The notes: generated by a model from the sequence alone, not told the origin. 23,998 bases of DNA from DAOVQB01 sp023128935 (GCA_030628905.1 DAOVQB010000052.1:1-23998), one strand, 5' to 3'; shown: positions 1-6,530, numbered from the stretch's first letter. Numbers and translations are program-made.

Positions 1-200
1 AAGCGCGCCACCCGCGCAGGTCTCGGCCAGGCTCAGTGATCCGCCCGCCTTTAAGCCATCTCAAGAGCGTTTGCTTGCTAATCCCAGCAGCTTTAGCTAC
101 TGCGCCAGTTCTAAGTATCTGCCTCAAGCTACTCCCGCCTGCTTACGTGGTGTCAGATGGCGTAAGGCCACCAAGGGTATTCCCAAGAATATTCAACTAT

Positions 201-272
201 ACTCGACTGATGTCAAGCATCATTTGGTATAGACGGGAACCTATTAATATGCTTAGGTGCACTCGACTGATG
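201..272. repeat. 12-bp direct repeat pair, 60 bp apart
   Basis: The sequence ACTCGACTGATG occurs at 201-212 and again at 261-272. The copies flank the promoter-like elements at 224-253, so they could be paired regulator-binding sites. A chance repeat of this length is also possible. Confidence 0.35.
224..253 (+). promoter_or_regulatory. Weak sigma-70-like promoter candidate
   Basis: TTGGTA at 224-229 and TATGCT at 248-253 are separated by 18 bp and lie about 85 bp upstream of the GAF-like gene. Each hexamer matches about four of six consensus bases. The phylum's promoter consensus is unknown, so this is a candidate only. Confidence 0.22.
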
Positions 273-336
273 CAGTAGTCCACGATTGTGATGTCAGATG
301 TGACCTATTGACTGTTCGGATCGGGGGGCAAATCGA

Positions 337-1101
337 ATGGGACTCTTGGCTGCCGTTGAGCAGAGGGCACGGTGGGTACGTTTTCGTCGGCGTAGGGACC
401 TATGGTATCTTGCCGCTGCCCTGGCCACAGCGGCATTAGCCGTCAACACACTGAATCACAGCGCTACTCTCGCACTTGGTGCCGGAGCTGCGTACCTGGT
501 CTTCATGTTCATGGGGCTCAGAGCCGCGCTGAGAGAGAGAACCGAACGGGATCAGCTAGCTCGGCATGCAGTCGCAGCCCTGTTCAAGTTCATGAATGAC
601 AGGCTATTTGATTCGAGGAACGACACCAGGTTTACCTTTTTCGTGCCCCACGAAACCCTTGTGGCTCAGGGAAGTACAGAGGTCCCTATCGTGCCATGGG
701 TACGATTTCGCGTTGGAGGCTTTGATCCGATTCGGGAAGCGGAGTCGTCAAATGTGCAATATCTTCCGGGAGAAGGAATTACAGGCTTCGCATACGCCGA
801 GCCTCGGGATCACGTCCATTTGGTCTACTTCCCGCCATTCGAGACTCGTGAACAGATGGCGCTGCACTATGTTGAAGAAATGCATGTCCAGCAGAACACT
901 GCGAACCAACTTAGTAGATACAACAGGGATGTTCGTGCGATCCTTGCGTATGGCTTCGTCGACTCGGAAGATCGGATGCTAGGCGTCATGACGGTGGACT
1001 TCACACATGACATTGAGCACATCGAGCTGGATGTCGATAGAATTGAAGAGATGCTGGTCCTCATCCAAGGGGTTCTGCAGTCAATCAACAGTCCCCACTA
1101 G
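337..1101 (+). CDS. Two-TM membrane protein with cytoplasmic GAF-like domain
   Basis: The 254-residue product starts with a basic segment (RFRRRR, residues 15-20), then two hydrophobic helices at about 21-39 and 43-61. A soluble domain of about 180 residues follows. Its order of elements resembles a GAF sensor: a glycine turn GEGITGFAY at 145-153, a long variable loop, then a strand pair ending in LGVMTVDF at 215-222. GAF domains bind small ligands such as cyclic nucleotides or haem, but no ligand can be assigned. The basic residues before TM1 favour a cytoplasmic sensor domain. A G-rich ribosome site (GGGGGG, about 8 nt upstream) supports ATG 337. A small gene follows 34 bp later and a terminator closes the unit. 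It could be a membrane effector or sensor of a defence-type system; this is inference from architecture and island context. Confidence 0.6.
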   Translation: MGLLAAVEQRARWVRFRRRRDLWYLAAALATAALAVNTLNHSATLALGAGAAYLVFMFMGLRAALRERTERDQLARHAVAALFKFMNDRLFDSRNDTRFTFFVPHETLVAQGSTEVPIVPWVRFRVGGFDPIREAESSNVQYLPGEGITGFAYAEPRDHVHLVYFPPFETREQMALHYVEEMHVQQNTANQLSRYNRDVRAILAYGFVDSEDRMLGVMTVDFTHDIEHIELDVDRIEEMLVLIQGVLQSINSPH

Positions 1102-1135
1102 AGGACGATGGGAAGCGGGAAAGGAGGCGCAAACG

Positions 1136-1345
1136 GTGAGCCCAGAGAATTCGGCACAGGAGCAGGAGATCCGCTACCCTGAAAGGAGAGGTCGCGATAT
1201 CGTCATCCCGGCGCTGAGCAGAAAACTGAATGACTTGGTATTCAGTCCCAATCCTAAGTCATTCAAGGGCAGCATCCTGACGGCGAAGATCAGAGTGCAT
1301 GGTTTCCGCACCAACGGGAAGAAGCCGTCCGTCGAGCAGCATTAG
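1136..1345 (+). CDS. Small 69-residue protein paired with the GAF-like gene
   Basis: This gene starts at GTG 1136, preceded by a strong AAGGAGG at 1121-1127 with 8 nt spacing. The frame runs open to TAG at 1343-1345 and encodes 69 residues with no signal peptide or membrane segment. The first half is charged; the second half (RDIVIPALSRKLNDLVFSPN then KSFKGSILTAKIRVHGF) has alternating hydrophobic and basic residues, consistent with a small folded domain. I do not recognise the family. It lies 34 bp after the GAF-like gene and before a terminator, so the two are probably co-transcribed. Possible roles are a partner, an inhibitor or an adaptor of the membrane protein. The good ribosome site and the terminator soon after the stop are the main reasons to treat it as real. 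Confidence 0.55.
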   Translation: MSPENSAQEQEIRYPERRGRDIVIPALSRKLNDLVFSPNPKSFKGSILTAKIRVHGFRTNGKKPSVEQH

Positions 1346-1378
1346 CTCAATCGGGAGACATCCGACCATCTCTACGAG

Positions 1379-1416
1379 CGAGAAACCCGACCAAAGGTCA
1401 GGTTTCTCGCCGTTTT
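1379..1416 (+). terminator. Rho-independent terminator after the GAF-like two-gene unit
   Basis: A 14-bp stem with one mismatch (CGAGAAACCCGACC at 1379-1392, GGTCAGGTTTCTCG at 1396-1409) has an AAA loop and is followed by CCGTTTT. It lies 33 bp after the stop of the small gene and before the start at 1457, so it separates this unit from the next gene. Confidence 0.8.
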
Positions 1417-1456
1417 GTAGCAATGTCCACCTGGCGATATGGTGAGGGGCTATGAC

Positions 1457-2248
1457 ATGAGAACATGTTTCGTTATTCAGCCATTTGATCACGGTCCATT
1501 CGACAAACGGTACAAGGACGTATTTGTCCCCGTGATAGAATCCGCCGGATTGGACCCGTACCGTGTTGACCTCGATCCCTCTGTCAGTATCCCCATCAAT
1601 ACAATTGAACGCATGATACGTGCCACCGCGGTTTGCCTTGTTGACATTACGGAGGACAACCCGAACGTCTGGTTTGAACTCGGCTACGCGATAGCGTCCC
1701 ACACCGATGTCATCCTTGTCTGTTCGGACAAGCGCACAGAAGGATTCCCTTTCGACGTCCAGCACCGCAAGATCATCAGGTACTCGACAGAGTCGTCCAG
1801 TGATTTTGATGTTCTCAAGGAGTTGATCGCCGCTCGAATACAGGCTCTCCTGAGCAAGCAGGACACGCTCGATGCTGTTAAGGATGCATCCCCCATGGAG
1901 GAGGTCGAGGGTCTTTCTCAATACGAGATAGTGGCACTTGTGTCCATCGCACAGAACGTCGACGGACCATCTGAAAGCGTCTCGGCATACGTGATTCGAG
2001 AGGACATGGAGAAATCTGGATTCACAAGGATCGCAACCACCCTCGCCCTGACAGGCCTTCTGCGCCAGAAACTCGTTCGAAGCATCGAGGCAGAGAGCTT
2101 TAACCATGATCCATACACTGCCTATGTGCTTGAGGAACGAGCGATGGAGTGGCTGCTTGATCACCAGGAGTTATTTGCAATGCGATGCACACCGCAGCCA
2201 TCTGAGAGGGCAACCGGCGACGTTGATGACGACGACCTTCCATTCTGA
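1457..2248 (+). CDS. Nucleoside deoxyribosyltransferase/TIR-like protein with SSB-like C-terminal tip
   Basis: The 263-residue protein opens with CFVIQPF (4-10) and DKRYKDVF (16-23). DITEDNPNVWFELGYAIA (63-80) follows, containing the acidic pair D63/E74 expected of a nucleoside 2-deoxyribosyltransferase-like Rossmann domain. This superfamily is close to TIR NADases, and the Glu is the predicted catalytic residue. FPFDVQHRKIIRY (97-109) closes the domain. Residues about 150-240 look like a winged helix. The last residues, DVDDDDLPF, match the acidic tip of single-stranded-DNA-binding proteins (DDDIPF/DDDLPF). I chose ATG 1457 over ATG 1439 because GTGAGGGG sits 7 nt upstream of it and the family motif then begins at residue 4. 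Domain organisation fits a nucleotide-targeting conflict effector with a nucleic-acid-sensing part. Substrate and activity are not shown. Confidence 0.65.
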   Translation: MRTCFVIQPFDHGPFDKRYKDVFVPVIESAGLDPYRVDLDPSVSIPINTIERMIRATAVCLVDITEDNPNVWFELGYAIASHTDVILVCSDKRTEGFPFDVQHRKIIRYSTESSSDFDVLKELIAARIQALLSKQDTLDAVKDASPMEEVEGLSQYEIVALVSIAQNVDGPSESVSAYVIREDMEKSGFTRIATTLALTGLLRQKLVRSIEAESFNHDPYTAYVLEERAMEWLLDHQELFAMRCTPQPSERATGDVDDDDLPF

Positions 2249-2585
2249 GAGAAGACGGAGCCCCAAGTGTTTTCAGGCCGCACGATCGAGGATCACCGGC
2301 ACGCCGACCCCCGGGACTTGCCCGTGCAGATGATCCCAATGACGATTGGTACCGTAGGAATGACACAGAGGAGATCACAATCTGGCCAAATCATCTGGAT
2401 TTCTTCCGCGCCAAATTCCTGGCATGTCTACACTACATCGAACCAAGAATCAGATCTCGCTACGAAGGGGAGGACACACTACTGAATCTGCCAACGACGC
2501 GAATCCGTCTCCCGTTACACCCTCGCCTAACTGACGTACAAGCGCCACACCGCAGGCGGCCAGTTCGAAGGAGGAGGAGTTCCAG
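2249..2585 (+). other. Intergenic stretch with a start-less protein-like open frame
   Basis: No standard gene is supported here. One plus-strand frame stays open from 2230 to TAA at 2731-2733 but contains no ATG, GTG or TTG before it enters the next gene. Between about 2329 and 2520 its translation looks protein-like (for example NDTEEITIWPNHLDFFRAKF, then CLHYIEPRIRSRYEGED). It may be the remnant of a decayed gene whose start has been lost, or chance. The region ends with GAAGGAGGAGGAG at 2568-2580, the ribosome site of the next gene. Confidence 0.3.
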
Positions 2586-3383
2586 ATGGGTCAACGACTC
2601 GAACGTATGCGCGTCAGGAAGCGCGCCTTTCAGGCTATCGATAGCCAGCTCGAGCAGCCACAGAACATCCTGGTCATCCACTACTCTTGCGAGAGCTTCT
2701 ACGATCGTGTTGAGGGCCGCACTCCTCGCATAACCTCAATAGCAATCAGAAACTACGCCACAGCGCAGACTCAGTCCTTTTCCATTCACAAGCATGCGGA
2801 ACTGCGGGGCATTGCTCTTGACGAAATCAGTGCCTCATACGATTCGCTTGAAAGGGATATGCTTGTGGAGTTCTTCCGCTTCGTCAGCGCTCATTCGGAG
2901 TACACTTGGCTTCACTGGAATATGCGCGATATCAACTACGGTTTTCAAGCAATAGAGCACCGGTTGCGAGTTCTTGGCGAAGAACCTGTTGTCCTACAAG
3001 GTCGGTACAAGTTCGACCTCGCGAGAGCACTGATTGACATCTATGGTGTGGGCTATATTGGCCACCCACGCTTGCAGTCCTTGGTATCAAAGAACCACAT
3101 CTCGGACCTGGACATGTTATCCGGAAGAGACGAGGCTGCCGCCTTCGAGAATGGTGAATTCGTCAGACTTCATCAGTCAACACTTCGCAAGGTTGATGTC
3201 TTGGCGAATGTTTTGGGGCGTTTAGCCTGTCGGACGCTCCGAACCAATGCCCGATGGACTGAGATACATGGACTCCATCCTGGGACAATTGTTGAAGTCA
3301 TAATGGCCCATTGGATCTATCAGCTCGTTGCAGTACTTGTAACTCTGGGGGCTCTCGTAGCGCTGGCAGTCAGCATCTTTTGA
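2586..3383 (+). CDS. Uncharacterised protein with C-terminal membrane anchor
   Basis: The 265-residue protein has a large soluble part (1-235) and a single strong hydrophobic helix at about 243-264, ending two residues from the C-terminus, so it is probably a tail-anchored cytoplasmic protein. Conserved-looking blocks include ILVIHYSCESFYD (28-40), PRITSIAIRN (47-56), FSIH (65-68), TWLHWNMRDINYGF (107-120), GYIGHPRLQSL (156-166) and LHQSTLRKVD (195-204). The block order (strand with acidic residue, later a WN/HN-like motif, later an H/D helix) faintly recalls DEDD exonuclease or RNase H folds, but the standard catalytic set is not clearly present. The start has an excellent ribosome site (AAGGAGGAGGAG, 6 nt). 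I do not recognise a named family. The island setting and membrane tail suggest an effector or membrane-recruited processing enzyme. Confidence 0.55.
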   Translation: MGQRLERMRVRKRAFQAIDSQLEQPQNILVIHYSCESFYDRVEGRTPRITSIAIRNYATAQTQSFSIHKHAELRGIALDEISASYDSLERDMLVEFFRFVSAHSEYTWLHWNMRDINYGFQAIEHRLRVLGEEPVVLQGRYKFDLARALIDIYGVGYIGHPRLQSLVSKNHISDLDMLSGRDEAAAFENGEFVRLHQSTLRKVDVLANVLGRLACRTLRTNARWTEIHGLHPGTIVEVIMAHWIYQLVAVLVTLGALVALAVSIF

Positions 3384-3402
3384 CCGCGTGAGGTGAAATC
3401 AA

Positions 3403-3460
3403 GGGCCAACCACCGGCCGCACCGGATTCGCTTCGCTCACCGGTGAGCCGTGCGTTAGAC
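3403..3460 (+). other. Integron attC-like recombination site candidate
   Basis: The segment ends in GCGTTAGAC (3452-3460), which fits the GTTRRRY right-hand core of attC sites, and the next coding region starts only 4 bp later without a ribosome site, as in many gene cassettes. Between an imperfect left core (GGCCAAC, 3404-3410) and the right core lies an imperfect inverted repeat (CACCGG at 3419-3424 with CCGGTG at 3440-3445) around ATTCGCTTCGCT. The left core deviates from RYYYAAC at one position and is not the exact complement of the right core, so the call is tentative. No integron integrase is present in the window. Confidence 0.35.
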
Positions 3461-3464
3461 TTAA

Positions 3465-4136
3465 ATGATGAAGAAGACCAAGGCCGATCACGCACTGACA
3501 GCACTGAAGGCTGGCTTGTCGCTGGTCCCTGCAGTCGGTGGCACACTCGCTACACTCGTGGGGGACTACCTGCCAACCGCCACGCAGCGGAGTATCGAGC
3601 GAGCGCTCGCCATACTTGAGGAGCGCCTAGCCGCTATCGAGGCACGGATCGAGCTCGGCTCTGTCGATCGAGATGAGTTTGTCGAATTGTTCAAGTCATG
3701 CTATCTCGTGATCGTTCGCTCACACAGGGAGGAGCGTCTCCGCGGCGCCGCAAACCTGCTGGCCAATATGCTCTTGCGGCCGGATGATCGTGACAAGTTG
3801 TCCTACACTGCGCTCGACCACTTCGTCAGGTGCTTGGAGACGCTGTCAATCGGAGCTCTGGAAGTCCTCGTCACCGTGGGCGTCTTGGCGGGGGAAGGTA
3901 GCGTACGAAGCAAGAGCACGATCGACTTCCGGCAGCTCTCCAAGCGGATGCCTTGCTTTGAGCCCGATCTGCTGATGGGGCTTGTTGGTGAGCTCGGGGC
4001 AGCCAACTTCGTCCATCTACCGGGTGTCCCCGAAATACGAACCGTCGAGTACGGCAATTACACAATCGAGTTCACAGGACTCGGCCGCCAGTTCCTAGCC
4101 CACGTGCTCAGTCAGGAGGAGGGTTGCGATGCCTAG
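3465..4136 (+). CDS. Uncharacterised protein with N-terminal hydrophobic helix
   Basis: The 223-residue product begins with a short basic segment and a long hydrophobic, glycine-containing helix (LKAGLSLVPAVGGTLATLVG, residues 14-33). A highly charged helical segment (about 41-75, rich in E, R and A) follows, and then a mixed alpha/beta region ending in YGNYTIEFTGLGRQFLAHVL, which resembles a small winged-helix ending. A leading membrane-insertable SL(I/V)PxVGG-type helix followed by helices is seen in predicted membrane-active proteins of conflict loci, but I cannot place this one in a named family. There is no ribosome site before ATG 3465 (a second ATG follows at 3468); the start abuts an attC-like site. 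The gene overlaps the next by 8 bp, so translation is probably coupled. Confidence 0.5.
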   Translation: MMKKTKADHALTALKAGLSLVPAVGGTLATLVGDYLPTATQRSIERALAILEERLAAIEARIELGSVDRDEFVELFKSCYLVIVRSHREERLRGAANLLANMLLRPDDRDKLSYTALDHFVRCLETLSIGALEVLVTVGVLAGEGSVRSKSTIDFRQLSKRMPCFEPDLLMGLVGELGAANFVHLPGVPEIRTVEYGNYTIEFTGLGRQFLAHVLSQEEGCDA

Positions 4137-4584
4137 GATGGCCGTTCTGCTGGTCGCAATAGTGGTCCTATCACTGGCTACCGAGTTGCGCGCTCAAGAG
4201 ACGATCCTACACATCCAAGATCTTGCTACCGCTCAGGAATTCCAGCACATGGGTTTAGGCAAGCTCACTGAGGCAGAACTCGACAGTCTCAACAGCTGGC
4301 TCACTCGGTTTGCGATGGCCATCACGCAGATCGCTTCGGACAATAGCGCCCCTTCCGCCACTCCCCGAATGTATGCGGGCAAACGCGTCTACATAATCGA
4401 GGCCGCTGTGAATGATGAGACGTTCATCATTAACGGTGAGGTATACGAAGCCAAGACCTACTGCTTCGGATTCGACAAGGGCGACGGTGTTGTCTTCCTG
4501 GAGGGTAGTCCCTTCGGCGCATGTGCGACAGCGAAGATCATGCACATCAGGACGAAGAAGACCTGTCACGTCTGGTGCGAATAA
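4129..4584 (+). CDS. Small secreted cysteine-containing protein
   Basis: The 151-residue product has a clear signal peptide (hydrophobic AVLLVAIVVLSLATEL, residues 5-20, probable cleavage after LRA at residue 22). A motif at 42-61 (GLGKLTEAELDSLNSWLTRF) resembles short helical LT-x-x-EL-x-x-LN-x-WL segments found in exported proteins. The C-terminal half is beta-rich and has four cysteines (112, 132, 146, 150) that could form two disulphides. The start ATG 4129 lies inside the end of the preceding gene, with GGAGGAGGG just upstream, so it is probably translationally coupled. A cytoplasmic or membrane partner overlapped with an exported one suggests the two work together across the envelope. 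No enzymatic motif is visible and the function is unknown. Confidence 0.5.
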   Translation: MPRMAVLLVAIVVLSLATELRAQETILHIQDLATAQEFQHMGLGKLTEAELDSLNSWLTRFAMAITQIASDNSAPSATPRMYAGKRVYIIEAAVNDETFIINGEVYEAKTYCFGFDKGDGVVFLEGSPFGACATAKIMHIRTKKTCHVWCE

Positions 4585-4640
4585 CCCTCTGCCATGCTGT
4601 TAACCGCGCGGAAGTCACCGGCCGCCAGGGCACGAGAGGT

Positions 4641-4714
4641 CTGATCGGCTACCCGGGGGCGTCTCCCCCCTAGCCCCACACCACCCCTGCATGCGGGTCC
4701 GCACAGGGCGGTTC
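4641..4714 (-). mobile_element. Group II intron 3'-end-like remnant (domain V-VI-like hairpins)
   Basis: Read on the minus strand from 4714, GAACCGCC begins a hairpin (ACCGCCCTG paired with CAGGGGTGGT) whose upper stem is TGCG-GACC-CGCA with a two-base bulge. This layout resembles domain V of bacterial group II introns. A GC-rich second hairpin (GGGGGG-AGAC-GCCCCC) and a GGTAGCCGAT-like end follow, as expected for domain VI and the 3' boundary. No reverse transcriptase or maturase frame is present upstream, so this would be a truncated remnant. The call rests on recognition of the fold pattern, not on an alignment. Confidence 0.42.
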
Positions 4715-4860
4715 ACGTTGATGGAGCACACGTCTCCCCTGGGACGAGTCCGGCCATAAGTTCCGGACAGCCAAACAACGGCAGACTTGACTGCCCAGAA
4801 GGAACCCGTAGTATTCATCAAACACGGTCCGCTCAACATCCAGACCCAAGTGAGGTGACA

Positions 4861-6462
4861 ATGAGCCGCCCCCACGATCCCACCAATCCCTTCAGCCCCG
4901 CCTCGGGGCGCAAAGCCGTCCTCTACGCACGGGTCTCCTCCAAGGAACAGGAAAAGGAAGGCTTCTCAATCCCCGCCCAGCAGAAACTTCTGCGCGACTA
5001 TGCCCAGAACCAGAATATGAGCATCGCGCGGGAGTTCATCGACGTGGAAACCGCTCGCCGGGCCGGCCGCACCGGATTCGCCGAACTGTTGACCTTCCTC
5101 CGCCGGCGATCCTCAGCCTGCCGGATCCTGCTGGTGGAGAAGACCGATCGCCTCTACCGTAATCTGCGGGATTGGGCCACCATCGATGACCTGGACATCG
5201 ACATCCATTTCGTGAAGGAGAATGTGGTCCTCTCCCCCGACTCTCGCTCAACGGAGAAGTTCATCCACGGCATCAAGGCCCTCATGGCCAAGAACTTCAT
5301 CGACAACCTCTCCGAGGAAACCCGCAAGGGAATGCAGGAGAAGGCCGAACAGGGCATCTGGCCATCCTTCGCCCCGCTGGGATATCGAAACATCAAGGGA
5401 TCCAACGGGAAGCGGGTCATTGAGCCCGATCCCGGAGAAGCGCCCATCGTGGTCAGGATCTTTGAGCGCTACGCCACCGGAAACCACTCCATCCTGGAAG
5501 TCACCCGAATGGCCAGAGCCGACGGCCTGATCTCCCGCAGGAGCAAGAACCCCGTTTCGAGAGCCAGAGTGCACAAGACCCTCCGCAACCCGCTCTACAT
5601 GGGCGAGTTCAAATGGAAGGGCAGGATCTACCCGGGCATCCACGATCCGCTCATCAGCCCGGAACTGTGGCAGCGGGTCGGCCAGGTTCTCGATGGCCGC
5701 CGGATCACCCGCCATCGCAAGGCCAAGCACGATTTCGCCTTCTCGGGCCTCATCCGCTGTGGTCACTGCGGCTGCTCCCTGGTGGGCCAGATTCAGAAGA
5801 AACGGTACGTCTACTACCATTGCAGCGGATTCAAGGGCAAGTGCCCGGAGCCCTACACTCGCGAGGAGGTCCTCGAGGAGCGCTTCACCGAGATCCTGAA
5901 GGGGCTGCAGTTCGACCAGGAGATCATGGATTGGGTGGCCCAGGCATTGCGCGAGAGCCACCGCGACGAGAAACGCCACCACGACGAAGCCATCTCCCGC
6001 CTACAGGCGCAGTACACAAAGCTCCAGAACCGCATCGACACGATGTACGTGGACAAGCTCGATGGCTGCATCGAGACCGTGTTCTACGAGCAGAAATCCC
6101 AGGAGTGGCGTCAGGAGCAGACGCGCCTGCTGCGCGACGTCAAAAGACATCAGGGGGCCAACGAGACCTACATCGAGGATGGCGTCCGCCTCCTCGAACT
6201 CTCCCACCACGCGGCCGATCTGTTCAAAAAGCAGCCTCCCGAGGAGAAAAGACGACTCCTAAATTACCTACTATTGAACTCTGCCTGGAGCGACGGGAAG
6301 CTAACCGTGAAATTCCGGCAACCCTTTGACCTCATTGCAGCTACGAACGTATCCGAGGGGGGTGCAAAACCGGCTAAGTGCACACATGAAGACCGGAAGG
6401 CGAAATGGCGTCCCCAACGGGATTTGAACCCGTGTTGCCGCCGTGAAAGGGCGGTGTCCTAG
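4861..6462 (+). CDS. Large serine recombinase (site-specific integrase of the island)
   Basis: The 533-residue protein has an N-terminal resolvase/invertase catalytic domain (about 18-165). YARVSSKEQ carries the expected nucleophile Ser26, and FIDVETARRAGRTGF and VEKTDRLYRN are typical further motifs. A recombinase domain (about 185-290), a zinc ribbon with C300, C303, C321 and C328, and a coiled coil (about 360-440) follow. This is the standard layout of large serine recombinases that integrate and excise elements. I chose ATG 4861 (GTGAGG 5 nt upstream) over GTG 4855. The last 18 residues (from W516, WRPQRDLNPCCRRERAVS) are encoded by the antisense strand of the tRNA-Glu gene, and its TAG stop lies within the tRNA sequence. 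Codon use looks more GC-rich than the cargo genes, nearer to the chromosome. Confidence 0.9.
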   Translation: MSRPHDPTNPFSPASGRKAVLYARVSSKEQEKEGFSIPAQQKLLRDYAQNQNMSIAREFIDVETARRAGRTGFAELLTFLRRRSSACRILLVEKTDRLYRNLRDWATIDDLDIDIHFVKENVVLSPDSRSTEKFIHGIKALMAKNFIDNLSEETRKGMQEKAEQGIWPSFAPLGYRNIKGSNGKRVIEPDPGEAPIVVRIFERYATGNHSILEVTRMARADGLISRRSKNPVSRARVHKTLRNPLYMGEFKWKGRIYPGIHDPLISPELWQRVGQVLDGRRITRHRKAKHDFAFSGLIRCGHCGCSLVGQIQKKRYVYYHCSGFKGKCPEPYTREEVLEERFTEILKGLQFDQEIMDWVAQALRESHRDEKRHHDEAISRLQAQYTKLQNRIDTMYVDKLDGCIETVFYEQKSQEWRQEQTRLLRDVKRHQGANETYIEDGVRLLELSHHAADLFKKQPPEEKRRLLNYLLLNSAWSDGKLTVKFRQPFDLIAATNVSEGGAKPAKCTHEDRKAKWRPQRDLNPCCRRERAVS

Positions 6463-6483
6463 GCCAGGCTAGACGATAGGGAC
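6406..6483 (-). tRNA. tRNA-Glu (anticodon UUC), CCA encoded
   Basis: Read on the minus strand from 6483, the sequence folds as a full cloverleaf: acceptor GTCCCTA with TGGGGAC, D-arm, anticodon arm CCGCC-CTTTCAC-GGCGG with anticodon TTC, T-arm ACGGG-TTCAAAT-CCCGT, discriminator G and an encoded CCA at 6408-6406. The 3' half overlaps the recombinase reading frame, which marks it as the integration target. The gene is intact, so integration preserved it. Confidence 0.95.
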
Positions 6484-6500
6484 ATGGAAGCAATCGGGGG

Positions 6501-6530
6501 AGTGTGCGCTATCCCGGGGTTCAGAGTCAA
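6501..6530 (-). promoter_or_regulatory. Probable promoter of tRNA-Glu
   Basis: On the minus strand TTGACT (6530-6525) is followed after 18 bp by CACACT (6506-6501). Transcription would then start about 10 nt before the mature 5' end at 6483. The -35 matches five of six consensus bases and the -10 only three, but the placement is right for a tRNA promoter. Confidence 0.45.

Larger units (their letters stand above)
1..336. other. Left-edge region without a supported gene
   Basis: No open frame here has a convincing start, ribosome site and protein-like composition; the longest plus-strand frame (36-278) lacks a Shine-Dalgarno sequence and looks random. The stretch from about 180 to 300 is AT-richer than its surroundings and holds a weak promoter-like pair and a 12-bp direct repeat, listed separately. 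It is probably the upstream region of the GAF-like gene that begins at 337. Confidence 0.5.

Noticed and set aside
36..278. 80-residue plus-strand open frame at the left edge
   Set aside because: No ribosome site, no protein-like composition, and it overlaps repeats and promoter-like sequence; taken as chance.
1439..1456. Upstream ATG for the TIR-like gene
   Set aside because: The second ATG at 1457 has the better-spaced GTGAGGGG and gives the typical family N-terminus.
1259..2164. 301-residue minus-strand frame opposite the TIR-like gene
   Set aside because: It lies antisense to a well-supported gene with recognisable motifs and spans a clear terminator; a shadow frame.
4615..4875. Minus-strand frames in the gap before the recombinase
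   Set aside because: They overlap the intron-like hairpins and show no reverse-transcriptase or other motif.
5248..5982. 244-residue minus-strand frame inside the recombinase gene
   Set aside because: Antisense shadow of a gene with strong serine recombinase motifs.
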